Positions 1 to 14,262 of a stretch of 64,000 nucleotides of DNA are shown piece by piece. Under the pieces are notes generated by a model. That model made no database searches and was not told the origin of the DNA. It saw nothing but the letters and a program-made list of their open reading frames with translations. Position 1 is the stretch's first letter. Each line of letters begins with the position of its first letter. This DNA comes from Glandiceps talaboti (Eukaryota; Hemichordata; Enteropneusta; Spengelidae), in NCBI RefSeq assembly GCF_964340395.1, contig NC_135558.1, positions 17,350,771 through 17,414,770 of the forward strand, read 5' to 3'. The translations under genes and the position numbers were made by a program.

Positions 1-667
1 ATGTCTAACTTCGTGTTGTAGAAACCATCACGTATTCATTAAATCGGACAGGGTCCAGTTTTTAGCATTTTTCGGCATGATTAATGTGTTTCATTACAAA
101 TGAAGTCTTGCTGATATTTATACTAACAATATAAAAATCTTTCACTGAATATCAATGGTAACTGGTAACAAAGAGATCTGCAGCTGTGTACTTCAACATA
201 CTATGACCACCACCACCACCACCACCACCACTACCACCACCACCGGACCAGCATCTTCTGCTCGCGAAACATCCAACTTGTATTGTCGACTGAAACACAA
301 GTTCCCCCCCCCCCCGTTAAAGAGTTAAAGTAAGGAATTGTTTGGGTAGTTGACATTGTATACTAGTATTCGTTTTGATAACCTTTTCTCTCAGCTGGTA
401 AAATACACGAAATACCGTATTGTGATAAAGTACCCCATCTTCAATACGCTACAAATGAATCAGATTACACCATGTCTCTCGTTGTCATCCTCCTTTTCAA
501 TGTCTATACGAGATATAGTAGTGACGGTTCGTTTGTAAGCGTCAAGTTATATGTCAGCTTATGAGGGCGCTAATTCAATAGGGGTTACTCCAGAAACTAC
601 TCTCTGTATTGTAGTCTCTCTCCGGTCACAACTTTTGTGTAGCAAGATTTCATATTGTATTCATTTT
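1..667. other. No gene seen
   Basis: AT-rich sequence with a CCA/ACC array at 206-244 and a run of C at 305-315. No exon-like open frame with splice sites was found. Confidence 0.5.
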
Positions 668-716
668 ATCTATCTATCTATCTATCTATCTATCTGTCTA
701 TCTATCTATCTATCTG

Positions 717-784
<68 letters not shown>

Positions 785-890
785 CCTACCTACCTACCTA
801 CCTACCTACCTACCTACCTACCTACCTACCTGTCTGTCTGTCTGTCTGCCTGCCTGAAAGCGCTACCCATCGTTCATTCATCAGTCCGCC

Positions 891-973
<83 letters not shown>

Positions 974-981
974 GTGTGTAG
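668..981. repeat. (TCTA)n, (CTAC)n, (TGTC)n compound microsatellite
   Basis: Three tetranucleotide arrays follow one another, broken by a short unique piece at 856-890. Confidence 0.97.
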
Positions 982-1744
982 TTTTTGAGGCATTAGATAC
1001 ACTAATTCCCCAACTTAACTAATTTATTGCTTGATATAAAACAATCATCATTTGGAGCTACAGTTTGGTATATTAAACTTGATATGGATTACTAGTTAAC
1101 ATATTACTCATTTTAATATTATAATAATGATATCACGACTTCATATACTTCATGCAAGTAACTATGAGTAAAATACTTCAACAGTCCATGTGGATTTTTT
1201 TTTGTGAATCCAAACAATGGAAAACCTGAACTAGACACTAACACAGAAAAAAATATAATGCCGTTATTAGGGTTTGTTATAATATGATATTTGATGAAAT
1301 GGAGATAATACCGTTTCCATGGACACATTACTTATACACACATTTGTCAACAAATCGTGAATTGGTGGTATGCCATTAGGGTTTGTTCACTAGGTGGTCA
1401 TGCATGCTTCAACCGGTATTACATGACAAAAGCAACGTTATTCTATCTAGTAAGAACAAGAAATTCTGAACAAAATAGTCCCCAAGTATATTTTATTTGT
1501 AGATAAAAAAAAACAAGTATTAAACTTATCATTTATCAGTTACAGTATCCTGAAAATCAATCTAAACATAGAAAGTTCATTTTTTGTATTTTAAAGTCAA
1601 ACTTTTCAGTCTATTAATTGGATATGTATAACTTCACAAAAATGTTCATAAATGTAAGTCCTCTTATAATGAATTGGATTCTAATTAATAGTTCGAATCC
1701 TTAAAATACTATCCTACCCCATGCAACAGGATGCTTTTAAAAAA
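982..1744. other. No gene seen
   Basis: AT-rich, low-complexity sequence downstream of the RTK gene. No splice-bounded open frame. Confidence 0.5.
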
Positions 1745-2150
1745 TATACTAGGCCTAACTAGTAGGGCCTAACAAACAAATTTTGTATGGATCCGATTAC
1801 ACTCAATTTTAGAATAGGTGGGGTAGGTAGATTTTTCATTTTATTTTTATGAATATACTTTTTCAGATGTGAGTGTCTAGTTCAGGTAGTTATGTTTTCC
1901 GTTGTTTTCCATATGGTCTCTTCGTTGTTGGTTCTTCCCATTGAGATGTACAGCTGTTACAGATTGGAAGAACAGTTTTGTATTGTATTTTTTTTAAGTT
2001 GATGTCAGTTTCCGCATCCACTATTCTTGCGAGACTTCACACAATTTTCGCGATTTTACTATTTTTCTCTTGAATACGTACAAAACGTTTAGGGTCGACG
2101 TGAAAAAACTAGGTGGGTTCGGGTAACCGGGACCGAACAATTTTTTTTCT
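1745..2150 (+). mobile_element. MITE-like repeat, family C
   Basis: A copy of a dispersed repeat of about 340-400 bp whose ends read TGGTTCCGGTTAC and inverted. The middle shares ACAGATTGGAAGAACAGTTT and CGCGATTTTACTATTTTT with copies elsewhere. It lies downstream of the RTK stop codon. Confidence 0.6.
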
Positions 2151-2592
2151 AGAAGAACCTATATAACATTATTATTGAAAAACCAACGATATAATAGTTC
2201 AACCCTTATCTGGAAAATGGAAATATAATTTGTGAAATATTCTGAAAAAAATTCAAAACACCAAAACCTATGTTATTTTTTTCTTAAATCTGTAATAGTT
2301 AAGTACACTTTAACAACTATATGTTGTACACATGATACAATGTGCTACTATCATAAAATTTAATGATTGACTTGAAGTGAAATAAAATCTCGTGAAGATC
2401 TGAGCTACTAATGATGACGAGTATATATGGCATAGAAACATTACAAATACAGAATCTGGTGTGATTGATTAAAAAATCTTAATTATAGTACAACTCACTC
2501 CAAATATTCCATCCTCTGTATAAAAAATTCAATACAATACAATACATTCAGTAAATTAACTAATGTTTGACAAATAAGATTTGAAATGTATT

Positions 2593-2754
2593 TCAAACAG
2601 AGCATCCTTCATCGAGGTCCTCCGAGATTTCATCAATGAACACAACGTCATTGAAATCTTCCACTTTGCTACATTTAACCAAAATGTCACCGAATGATGA
2701 GGATGTAGAAGTACTACAGAAGGCACTATCTTTGGTTGAATGGGTGGTGGCGTC
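2593..2754 (-). CDS. RTK last exon: Ser/Thr-rich and acidic C-tail, stop
   Basis: Fifty-three codons start DATTHSTKDSAFCSTSTSSS and end with an acidic run (VVFIDEISEDLDEGCSV) and TGA. The acceptor is ACGAAAG in phase 0, exactly matching the phase 0 donor of the 4.4 kb exon. The composition, Ser/Thr-rich then acidic, suits a receptor tail. There is no canonical AATAAA close downstream. The nearest on this strand is about 750 bp further, inside a repeat. Confidence 0.72.
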   Translation of the reverse strand, partial: DATTHSTKDSAFCSTSTSSSFGDILVKCSKVEDFNDVVFIDEISEDLDEGCSV

Positions 2755-3589
2755 CTTTCGTTACATCCAAACGGGTTCATTCTGTAGACATAATATACGA
2801 TATATCAAACGTTTTTTTTTTTTTTCAATCATGGTTAACTGTATTCCTTCAAGGTTAAGGATTCGGTCCCAATTTTTCGTAGTAGTGTTATGTTATCAAT
2901 GATCTCTATCCCTTGTTACTCAGCTTAACAAGTTCTAACATTCTAGTCGAGTTCCTGACAGGACCGTATTCCGTACTATGTTAACTTCACACTTATACCT
3001 TCTAGTCAAGCCTGTGATTCTTACACAGAATTCTGGGCTCCCACGTACAGCGTTCATAATATATAAACATGATGAGGTCGATGCGTCCCCACGCGATTTT
3101 AGTTTAAACAGACTGGAGGTGGAGTCCAAGTTGGACATTGGACATAGTCAAAACAGCTGTATCAAATGAATATTAATAAAGCGATGACGACAGCCCATCA
3201 ATTTGTGATGGATTACTACTGACATGCGCCGTTCGCGCTTCGCTCACCATGGGGGTTGAATCACAATAACGCCTTTAGTCGTGGGCTTGACTAGACGGTC
3301 TAAGTGTGAAGTTAACGTAGTACGGAATATGGTACATCAGGTATTAGACTAGTCACATTCATGTTCAAGTCAGTCAGGGGGTCCTCATATAACGGAATAT
3401 TTACTAAGCAACAAAGGACATAAAGAGAAGCAAAAGTACAAATCAATCCAAGATATACATGTATCTTGGGATTACACATCATGATGTTTGGAAAACTATG
3501 AGAATGTTCAATATTTAGTGTCACCCTTCTTTCTGACCCCTCTCTCCGTCTGTGTCTCTTTCTTGTATGTGTTTGTTTGTTTGTTTGTT

Positions 3590-3662
<73 letters not shown>

Positions 3663-5203
3663 AAACATTCCAGCTGGACCATATACACACCGGAATATGA
3701 TGTACAACATGACCCATGAGCTTTTAAGAGACACTCAGTACAGCGCAAAATATGACACAAAGTGAGTACGACGGTCCTTAGACTAACCTTGACAAGTGAT
3801 GCACATATGCCCTATACGGGAGTCTAGCTATGCTCCATGTGAAAACCAGATTAAAGCTGAAAGCCTTCCATAAGGGCAAAACAATGCATTTGTGTTCCTA
3901 CACACATTGTTGGAATACATAATTCTGAACTATAGCTATCATACATGACACACATACCCCTTAATGGGAAAATTGATTAAATGAAACTATATGAAATTCA
4001 TACTTAAGATTTTGTTTAATTACCCAAATAATTAATTATGCAAAATCACTCAACAAAACTATTAAAAAATATGCCAACAGGCTTTACAGGATATGCATAC
4101 TTTGTTAGGGATGATGTATGCGCCAAAATTATTATTAATTATGTGGTATTTTGAAGTGTGCATTCTCGAGGTATAGATTAATTACCGGAAATACTTAATT
4201 ATGCAAATTACTCAGTATAACTAAATGGCTTTATGGGTCTGGTGTGCTTTGTTGTGGTTACATGGCACCTTGTAGGGAAAAGATGCTTTTAAGAAGAGAA
4301 AAAAAGGAAACAAAAACAAATACTTGTGTAAAAAAAAAAAGAAAAGAGAAAAAAAGGTAAAAAAAAATATTTATTTGTACAACAACAATATGGCTAATTC
4401 CAAGCCCCTGTGGTTAAACATGCCATACATGATGGGTATACTCACCTCGAGGTCACCTGTATTATCGTCAATCTCCTCATTGTCTCCTACTTGTAGTGTA
4501 CATACATCATTTGATGACAGCAGACATTTCTGTTCTGTATACACCATATCTTCTTCACGAGGTTCATTTATATAGTCTGCATACTGACATAACAATCTGT
4601 CGAAATCTTCAAATAATTCGTGAAATGTTGGCCTCTTGTCTGGTTTTTCCAGCCAACATCTCTGCATGATAAAGTACCTACACACAAGCAGAAGTTAACA
4701 TTGATAGCATACACAATTATTCAAACGCCTGTATGGATTCACAATTGCCCTTTGTACAATCGACTGTGGGGGCGCTGTTCTTACGTCTGTGTCCAACTTC
4801 TGTTATGCTGTAACCATAGAAAGGGAAAGCATCAGGGCAAAGGCTGGCCTAGTGGTGATTGCACAACATTTGTATTGTATCTTTAAATCATTACTGTATA
4901 GACATTATAATCTGACAGACTCAAAAACAAACATACATAAATGGGCTGATACGGAGCGCCACATGATCCTACATCAGAGGGACTTGTTTTTATGTTTAAT
5001 AATAGTGTGTCGGTTTGATAGTGTGATGGATTGGGGACATTTTGGCACCTTCAGGGCCAACTTTAGCTGTCCTCCAGGGATGTACAACGGATTTCGATTT
5101 AGTAACACAATCACCCAAGGTAGTAACAACGTCTTTTCTTCTTGTTTGAACCACATTGGATCAGCGGTAAAAATCAAATTGCACAACTGGAATTTGATGA
5201 TGA

Positions 5204-5250
<47 letters not shown>

Positions 5251-8200
5251 ATACAATGTATGCAACTTGTCTATAACTATACATGCTTTCATCATAAACA
5301 CTGAATTCGGTTTTTAGAAATCAGAACACTCGTGTCATTATATTAATTAAACTAGACTTGAATTTTATTAAACAATTTTCAACGTGATTGATTGTTGGGT
5401 GGACATGGCTGCGAATACACATTATTAGCCCAATTTAGACTCCTCTTATTATAGAAATCACACATTCAGATTTGTTACAATAGTATTAAAATGTTATTAA
5501 CAACAACACCTAAAACTTTTTGGTAGTCGAACGTCAATATATATAATATGTTTGCAAAACACAGTAAACACGAAAAAATGGCGCCTGAACCCCAGCGCAG
5601 TCTCTTCGAGTATTGACAAATGACGCATTCAGCGGAACTTGCTAACAACGATAATTGAAAGTGTTTATTGCCTGATTAGCAATCAATGTGTTTATGTTTC
5701 ATTGCGGTACCGGTCTGGAGAAGCAGGTAACGGCGGTGGTGGAGGCTGTTTCCGGGGTGGACTTGCAGGTAACGGGGATTGCCACTTACAGCCTGGGTTT
5801 GTGAATGAGTAGCAGGTGTCTGGTACCACTGGGTAATATTTGGCGATGTATACCACATGTACAGGTATGAACAGTACGGATACTACATAGGAGGCTGAAA
5901 AACACCGGGCTGCTGGTGTATTGCTGTTGCCGAGTTTTTTTTCCAACGGTAGAGTTGTGGCCGTGGTGTTCACTGCAGTAGCGACGTCGTCTTTTGCTAG
6001 CTGTGAGGTAACACATGGTTCGTTGATAGTACTTGACTTTTTTATTTGATAACGTGTAGGGTTGTTTTCGATCAGGATATCAACAGGCCTTTTCTTCTGC
6101 TTGCCAACAACAGATGCTGCAGTTAAGTTACTCGTTTCTGTATTGATGATCGATTGAAAACTTTTAAATGCGATATCAAGCTTGGGCGGTACTTTGTTAC
6201 GATGATAATGCTTTTTCAAAACCGCTAAATCAGCATGGACCACTAAAAAGTCTTTTTATGTCGTCCTAAAGAATCTAATAAATATTTATCTGGGTTCGAT
6301 CAAATTAGATACGAATCAATTTTATTTTTCCTCCTTACCAAAATTAATTATATGTATTTTAGCGTTCGTACATATATGCTATTAATATCGTAATTTCCCC
6401 CTAAACTGAACATAATGGGAAGTAAACTCATTTTATACTTAATTCAATTTACACCAGTACAGCCATGAATGCACTAGTAAATACCATTCGCTGTATGCTG
6501 ACAAAAATTGAGTTTTCAGATTTCACCGTTCAAAAGTATTCCGTGTTAATAAAATTCAACTGTAGAATTACATGAGTGTGATTTGATTTATAAATGCTAT
6601 AGAGGAAGAATAATCGATGTCTATGAAACCGTGTGCAATGCAGTGGACAAGTTGTATACATTGTATTTATTTATCATCATCAAATTCTAGTTGTGCGCTT
6701 TGATTTTTACCGTTGATCCAATGTTTACGTTAACACGGTACAAACAACACGAAAAGACGTTGTTGCTATCTTGGGTGATTGTGTTATTAAATCGATATCT
6801 GTTGTATCAATGATCTAATCAAGAGCGCTTTGTGGATAACTTATAAAAAGTATTTGAACTGAAATGTGGTATATTGTTCTATTTTTGTATACATGTACAT
6901 GTTAGGTCATATATATATATATAGATGCTACGTACATATGTTAATATTGAATACCATTTTCATCCATGAAGCAACATTCCCTTGATTGGGTTATCAAACG
7001 ATATACACCCACCCTTACTTTGAGAAAAGGTTACAATGAAAGCGCCCTGAGCACTAACGCTGTAAACTTCACCGTATACTCACATTGCATTTGGACACTC
7101 CTCAGCTTGGGGCATTCTATATCCTCCTTTAACGGCGGTCACTACTTCAACAGCAGACATCCCTTCATAAGGGGTGCCACCCCTAGTAGCAATTTCATGC
7201 AGGACTACGCCGTAGGACCACCTGTAAAGTTGATACATAAGATGAAGATGATCTTGATAACAGGGTTGAATTACCGCTGACGTATTCATAATTTAAAAAA
7301 ATCCAATTTTGACCATAGTATGCTCTATTTTGATTTTGATTGAAAGGTCAATAAACTTTACCGAAGGTCATAAAATTACACACAAGAGTACACTTAAGTC
7401 AGTTTAGAAAACAGAATATATTTCGCATATAAGTAGAATTCGTATTGATCATTTATCAATGTTGTTGGGAATGATCAGTGGACATGACAATTCCTTCGTA
7501 AATTAAATTTGCTTTTTATTATCACATATAGTTACTCTAGAGAGAGAGAGGGAGAGAGAGAGAGAGAGAGAGAATATGAATCACATAAGAGTTGCATTCC
7601 CAAACAGTTCTAATGTACCTGACCATCACATTAGTGAAATGCAGAGAGACCACCTTAAACCCACACTATATTCAACTGGGACAGAATTTTCATCAAATAA
7701 CTAAAAATATATCTAGTACAATTATTTACCAGCAATTTTCAGTTACTGAGAATAAAATGTATTGTATATGTTAATTATATAATGGTCAATATTATCTGTA
7801 GTGTAGTGGTAAGTTTAAATCTTCAGCGAAAGCTCATTTTTGAATGTGTCGCTATATTAAAACTGTACTAGTTGTAACAGGAGTATCATTTTTCTACCAG
7901 ATAACTATAACATGTTCTCTGAAAATTGTTAAAAACACCAGTAATTCATTCCATTTGTTAATCAGGGGGTCGATATTATCCATATGCAGTATATAGAAGC
8001 AGGTTGAACTCGCTGTTTTTTGTTGCGGCCCACAAAATTAAATTGATTTGATCTATCAGAATACAGGTTCAAAAAATATGTTTACCCGATGTACGATATT
8101 ACGAGTAAAGTATTGTATTGACCTAATAAAACATTTTCAAAAAAGAAATTCAAGTTGTTTTGAGGTATCGGTAAACGAGATATGTCTTTATAGACAGCCG

Positions 8201-9915
8201 TACATGTCGTAGGAACCCTTCACACTTCTTATACATAAACCACTTACACATCACTTTGAATTGTACACATCCCATTTAGATTGGCTTCCAAGCTAACCCA
8301 TTTAGCAGCTCTCATTCGATTGGCCGGTATAGATGTCCATCCCTGTAGATACACATCATTAGCCAATCCGAAGTCAGATATCTTCACCTGTAAATCATCG
8401 CCTACCAAAATATTCCTCGCGGCCAAGTCTCCATGTACCACCTTGTGTTGAGCTAAAAATTCCTAGCAATGATAAAGAACAGTATGTGATGTGGTCAGTT
8501 TTTTCTCAATGCAGGCCATGTTATATTCTGAAATACAATAATTAACCAATGACACAAAACATACTTTTAGTCTGAGCATTCAAGGCCATCGGCCTAAAAA
8601 AATGTAGTGGGGGGAGGGGGAGGGGTCACGTTTTTAGCTGTCAAATACACAGGTCATGAGTCAAGTACGCTCACTCAGAAATGTGACATATTTGAGTTAA
8701 ATTACTTTAAAATTCGACAGAGAACATAACCTTGCAATGTGATACATATTTCTAGGAATAATTGTTTGTCATAAAAAAATATTAATTCTCTTATAATGAT
8801 GACAACACGACAGTATAATAAAACCTCAAATTTATGTCCACTTAAAATGGCCATATGGATAAAGTTTGAATAGTTACTTTAATTTTTGAATTTATAAAAC
8901 AATTTTATCATTGTTGCCTACATGAAAACTCAATCTGAAACAACTCAACTCAGTACATTGCAAAAGATTAATGTTATTATTTTATGTACACTAACAAACT
9001 CTTCACATTTCGTTTTTTATTTCAGCATTTAGCAATGTATTGAGTTACAAACACAGACTTGGTCTCTGTGTTTGTAACTCACATGTGTTTTTCAAGTAGT
9101 CTGCCATGATAATATTAATTTATAAATTAAAAATCCAAAATAAATACCAAATCCTCATCCACATGTCACTTTTATGGGCATTATTTTGACTTATAATAAA
9201 ACATCAAGGAGTTATACATAGTCTGTTATAGTCTATTACACAATGCACAAACCAAATTGAACAAAAAATATGGAATCTATACTCCGGTCATTCTATGTCA
9301 TGACACTGTGCGTCTATATATGTCACAACAACGTGTGTCTACGTCGCTGGTTCTACAGCGTTCGAAATATGAGTCAAAATGTTCAAAATTGTCTTTATTT
9401 TCCCTGATTTTTCTTTGATATTACTGGCGGTGGTATAATCATGTTATTCTCCAATATTTTTCTTCATTCAGAGGGGAAATTAAATACTCATGTCCGAAGA
9501 GTTGTCACAACTCGTCTAGTGACTCGTACGTAGTCACAAAGGCTTTTTTTAGGTCACTCGTATCTTCGAGGACAAACAAAAAAGATGAAGAATATTCTGG
9601 AATAACAGCTAATTACGGTGGATTGGGTTTTGGCTTTGACCTTCAATGTTAATGTAAATGTATAGATATATCAACGATGTACAAATAATTAATAATAAAT
9701 AATTAATAATAATAATAATACTAATATTGTACAAAGAAGATAATTTCATTGATCATATTATAGATCACAATATTACATCTAAGTAAACTTACCATTCCAC
9801 GGGCAATCTGCCTTGCTATCTGGTAGTAACTTTTAACACTCAAATTGTATATAGGGTCAGCTTCTTTGTATATTGTCTGAAGTCATAAAGAAATAGTACA
9901 TGAAGATGACATGAA

Positions 9916-9960
<45 letters not shown>

Positions 9961-10481
9961 ACATTGTAGTATACATACATTTTTATAGTATATTATTATG
10001 TGATGTTTCCTTATTTGACCCTTTTTAAAGTTGCGCAAAGACCACTGAGATGTAGTACAGTGCACTTTTAAGAAATCAAATAATAAAAACAAGAACAATA
10101 TACCCATACATACATACATACATACATACATACATACATACATGCATGCATGCATGCATGCATGCATGCATGCATGCATGCATGCATGCATGCATACATA
10201 CATACATACATACATACATACATACATACATACATACATACATACATACATACATACATACATACAAACATGCATACATGCATACATGCATACATACATG
10301 CATACATACATACATACACGCATGCATACATGCACACATACATACATACATACATACATACATACATACATACATACATGCATACATGCATACATGCATA
10401 CATACATACATGCATACATACATACATACATACACGCATGCATACATATATATACATACATACATACATACATACATACAT

Positions 10482-10528
<47 letters not shown>

Positions 10529-13500
10529 TACATACATACATACATACATACATACATACATACATACATACATACATACATGCAATAATAAGTATATGTT
10601 ATCTTTCGTGAGATATTGCACTAATGGTTCAGGTCACATTATGTAAAAGAGTTAGACCTGTTGAACTATTCGGCACATTTGACACATTATAGACTCACTA
10701 ATTTAAATATATCAATATCTCAGTCTATACAAATAGTGCTATCAGTATTTAGACACAGTCTTACCTCTTTCGAGCGCCAAAGAAACTTCAACAGATCGCC
10801 ATACTTCATGTATTCTGTGATCATTAGATATGGTTCATCAATTGTGCAACATCCCAAGATACCGAGAACATTCGGATGTCTTCCGATCTCCTGCAGGATG
10901 TGTATCTCTCGTAACAGTTCTTCTCTGTGAGAAGCAGTGGCATGTTCTAAGTTAGAGATAAATATATATATAAATGCAAATTAGTAGTTTAGAATATATG
11001 CATGCGAGTAGAATCACAAGTGCATATGCACGCCAGTCAACTGACTATAAACCTACTCTAACACGACTTTTAAGTGGTCATATGGATGACAAATTGGGAT
11101 TTATATTTTTACTTTTTACTCTTAAACAACTCTATGTTTCTTACTTGACAAAAATGTGAAAAAACGTACACAAGTCCATTATTGTAAGTCAATAAATTGC
11201 AAAAAGCCAGAAAGTGTCTGGAATCTTTGTAATTGTACATACATACATACATACATACATACATACATACATACACACATACATACATACATACATACAT
11301 ACATACACACATACACACATACATACATACATACATACATACATACAAATAAACATTTCACACATTTAAGAAAAATGGCAATTCATTTAGTAACAAATAG
11401 GACATGATTCGTGCTTGTGCACTTATGATTGATTCTATTCGTATCCACATACTCTATACTACTCAGATTGTAAGGACGTATTTGGTTGTGCGTCATTTGT
11501 ATTGGTTTTGTGATATTTGGGATTAAATTCGTGACGTCACTTGTACCTTTTTGACGCTGGTAACGTTTTGATGGACTATTTGTCATAAATGCTGAGTATT
11601 TAGGTTTTTAACAAAAAGAAAATCGTGGTCAAAGTGCTCATATTAGCATTTGAGGTTTTTTGTGCAACAATTCACTCAAAAATAGAATCAGTCAAAGAAT
11701 ATGTATCGATCAGAGTTAACAGATGTGAAGTTGATGTGGCTCAAGCACCATATGAAAGTGTAATATTGTGTTAGGAAAGACGTTTTTAAAAACTTTGTAT
11801 TTAAAAACAGTTGTTTCTATGCTGTCTGTTTCGTCTATTCCTGACGCATACGGTGTATAAATATTTCGCCGCAAATTGTTGGGTTGCATTCTTGAAAGTT
11901 TGGAATTTTTGACCAGAGGTTTGTGTGCCTAAGACACGAACGACATTTCGGATCGAAAAAGCTTATCGTTTGAAAGTGTCTTGTATTACTAATAACAGAA
12001 ATCAGAAAGATTATAGAATTTCAATTCGGCGACATGGTGTTGTTTACATCTCACAGGAATTTTTTGTTGTCAGATAAAACACAGGCACTGCTGCATGATA
12101 TGGCGAAAGCACAGTAACATGTTATCTCACTTTGTGCGAACACAAATAAATAGTTTTGTGTTTGAATCTTGCTTGTTTCATCAGAAAGTGATATTAATCT
12201 GTGCTTGCTCGCTGTCATTGTATATCTATTGTTTCATGTAATTTCTAACACGTCTTGTGCGAGACATAACAAGTCTTCATGGAAGACATAGACCCCAAAA
12301 GAGTATTTCTCGTAGTGACTACAACAAGTTCTTTAGTTTGTACATTATGTCGCAGGCTGTCAGTTCAAAAAGGACACTAACTATGGCATGGCCTTTAAGG
12401 CAATCAAAAAGATACACTAACAACATCTGAAGGGGTTGTTCATTTCTTATGTATTATGTGTAGGTCCTTGACAATTTCAGGCACATTAGCATTAATATTC
12501 ATATTATTTTAATGATTTAAAAAAAATGAAGACATAGCTATTTGACTGAAGATGAAGGTCAAGGTCAAATGTCAGAGTGTCATTAGAAACATCATTTATA
12601 ACCCTGACAAAGGCACTTGAATAGTGTTTCTATCTGTTAAGCGTCAAGAGATATCAGCCAAAATGTAAATATTTATGACAAATATATGGCCGCCATTTTG
12701 CCGTTGTCATGGGGGTTGCAAAATGAAGTGATTTTTATATGCAGACTATAGCATCTGACATTTGTGCAAGGTTTGGTTGAAATCGGTCCATGCATATCAG
12801 AGATATACATACACACTTTGACAATAATATGGCTATTTGACCTTGAAGATGGCATTCAAGGTCAAAAGTCAATGTGCCATTAAAAAGCTCATGATTGATA
12901 ACATGGGTGAAGACACTTGAATGAGGACTCTATTTGTTAAACTTCAAACTTCAAGAGTTATCGGCCAAAATTTTCATATTTATAACAAATATTTTGCCGT
13001 TATCATGAGGTTGTCAAACGAATATGCAGACTATAGCATCTGACATTTGTACAAGGTTAGGTTGAAATCAGTCCATGCATATCAGAGATATACATACACA
13101 CTTTGACATTGATATGGCTATTTGACCTTGAAGATGGAGGTCAAGGCCAAAAGTCAATATGCCATTAAAAAGCTCATGATTGATAACATGGGTAAAGACA
13201 CTTGAATGAGGTCTCTATCTGTTAAACTTCAAGAGTTATTGGGCAAAGTGTGATTATTTATGACACATATGACCACCATTTTGCTGTTATTGTTGGGATT
13301 GTGAAACGAAGTGATGTGTATATGCAGAATATAGCATCTGACATTTGTACAAGGTTTGGTTGAAATTGGCGCATGCATATTGGAGATACAGTGGATACGA
13401 ACGGAAGGACGGACGGAAGGAAGGACGGACATACAAACGGAGCCCAACGTTGTAGCCCCCATTGGACTTCGCCCTTTTGGGGTTAAAAAATCGTGCTGCT

Positions 13501-14226
13501 ACTTGAAACTCTATAGTCACTCTGGTTTGGTAGTAATACTCCAACTTCACACACCAAAGGGTGCGACAATTCCGAATGCTAATCACTTTTGACATGACGT
13601 TTATTAGCCTTACCCTTCAACATTTTAACAGCAACTGTCACGTCTTCCTTTTTCTCTCCAAATCCTTGGGCGAGTGCTTTGTACACAACTCCGAAATTGC
13701 CATTTCCTAGCTCATTCAGAAAATTAAGACGATGTCTCTGGTATTCCTGTCTTGCCACACGACTCTTACCAATATGTGGTTCTAGAAATCAAAGCCGTCA
13801 GAAGGAATTAATGAGACAGATTTGGTTCCTGATACGTTGAGATGTTTGGAAATCGGACAAAATCTTAGCTAGTAATGATCATTTTGGACGTTGGTTATTT
13901 TCCTTTTCTCGGACCACACAATTACAATGACACTAAATGTATATGCCAATAATGCAAGTTAAACATTGTGGATATTGATATACATTACTGTCAGGGTTTT
14001 ACCTTTGTGCCTCTGACTGAAAAGATCGATGTGGTCTGTTTTTCATTTCCCCCGACAGAATTCAAGACTATTACTGTGCCCATTTTATTGTTGTTATAAT
14101 CTATGCAAGTGTATTGAACAATCATTCTTGTACTTGTCACTGTGAGTTGATCGTTAAACCCGTAATCTTTATTTTTCCCTCTAAACTTTACTTATATTAA
14201 GCGTCATCCTTATGCCTCTGTCTGCC

Positions 14227-14262
<36 letters not shown>

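Larger units (their letters stand above)
5081..6813. mobile_element. Putative TIR-flanked element inside an RTK intron
   Basis: Two inverted arms of about 165-190 bp face each other at 5,081-5,273 and 6,644-6,813. They share ATCATCATCAAATT-type sequence, an AAAT repeat and the GTGATTGTGTTATTAAAT end. They enclose a 183-codon open frame on the minus strand. I see no transposase motif, so the class is unknown. No clear target duplication was found. Confidence 0.45.

Noticed and set aside
9883-10646. Long open frames of CMYV/HTYI-type repeats on both strands
   Set aside because: They are translations of ATAC/ATGC microsatellites. The same holds for 655-988, 14,181-14,554, 20,074-20,439, 56,877-57,363 and 62,938-63,283.
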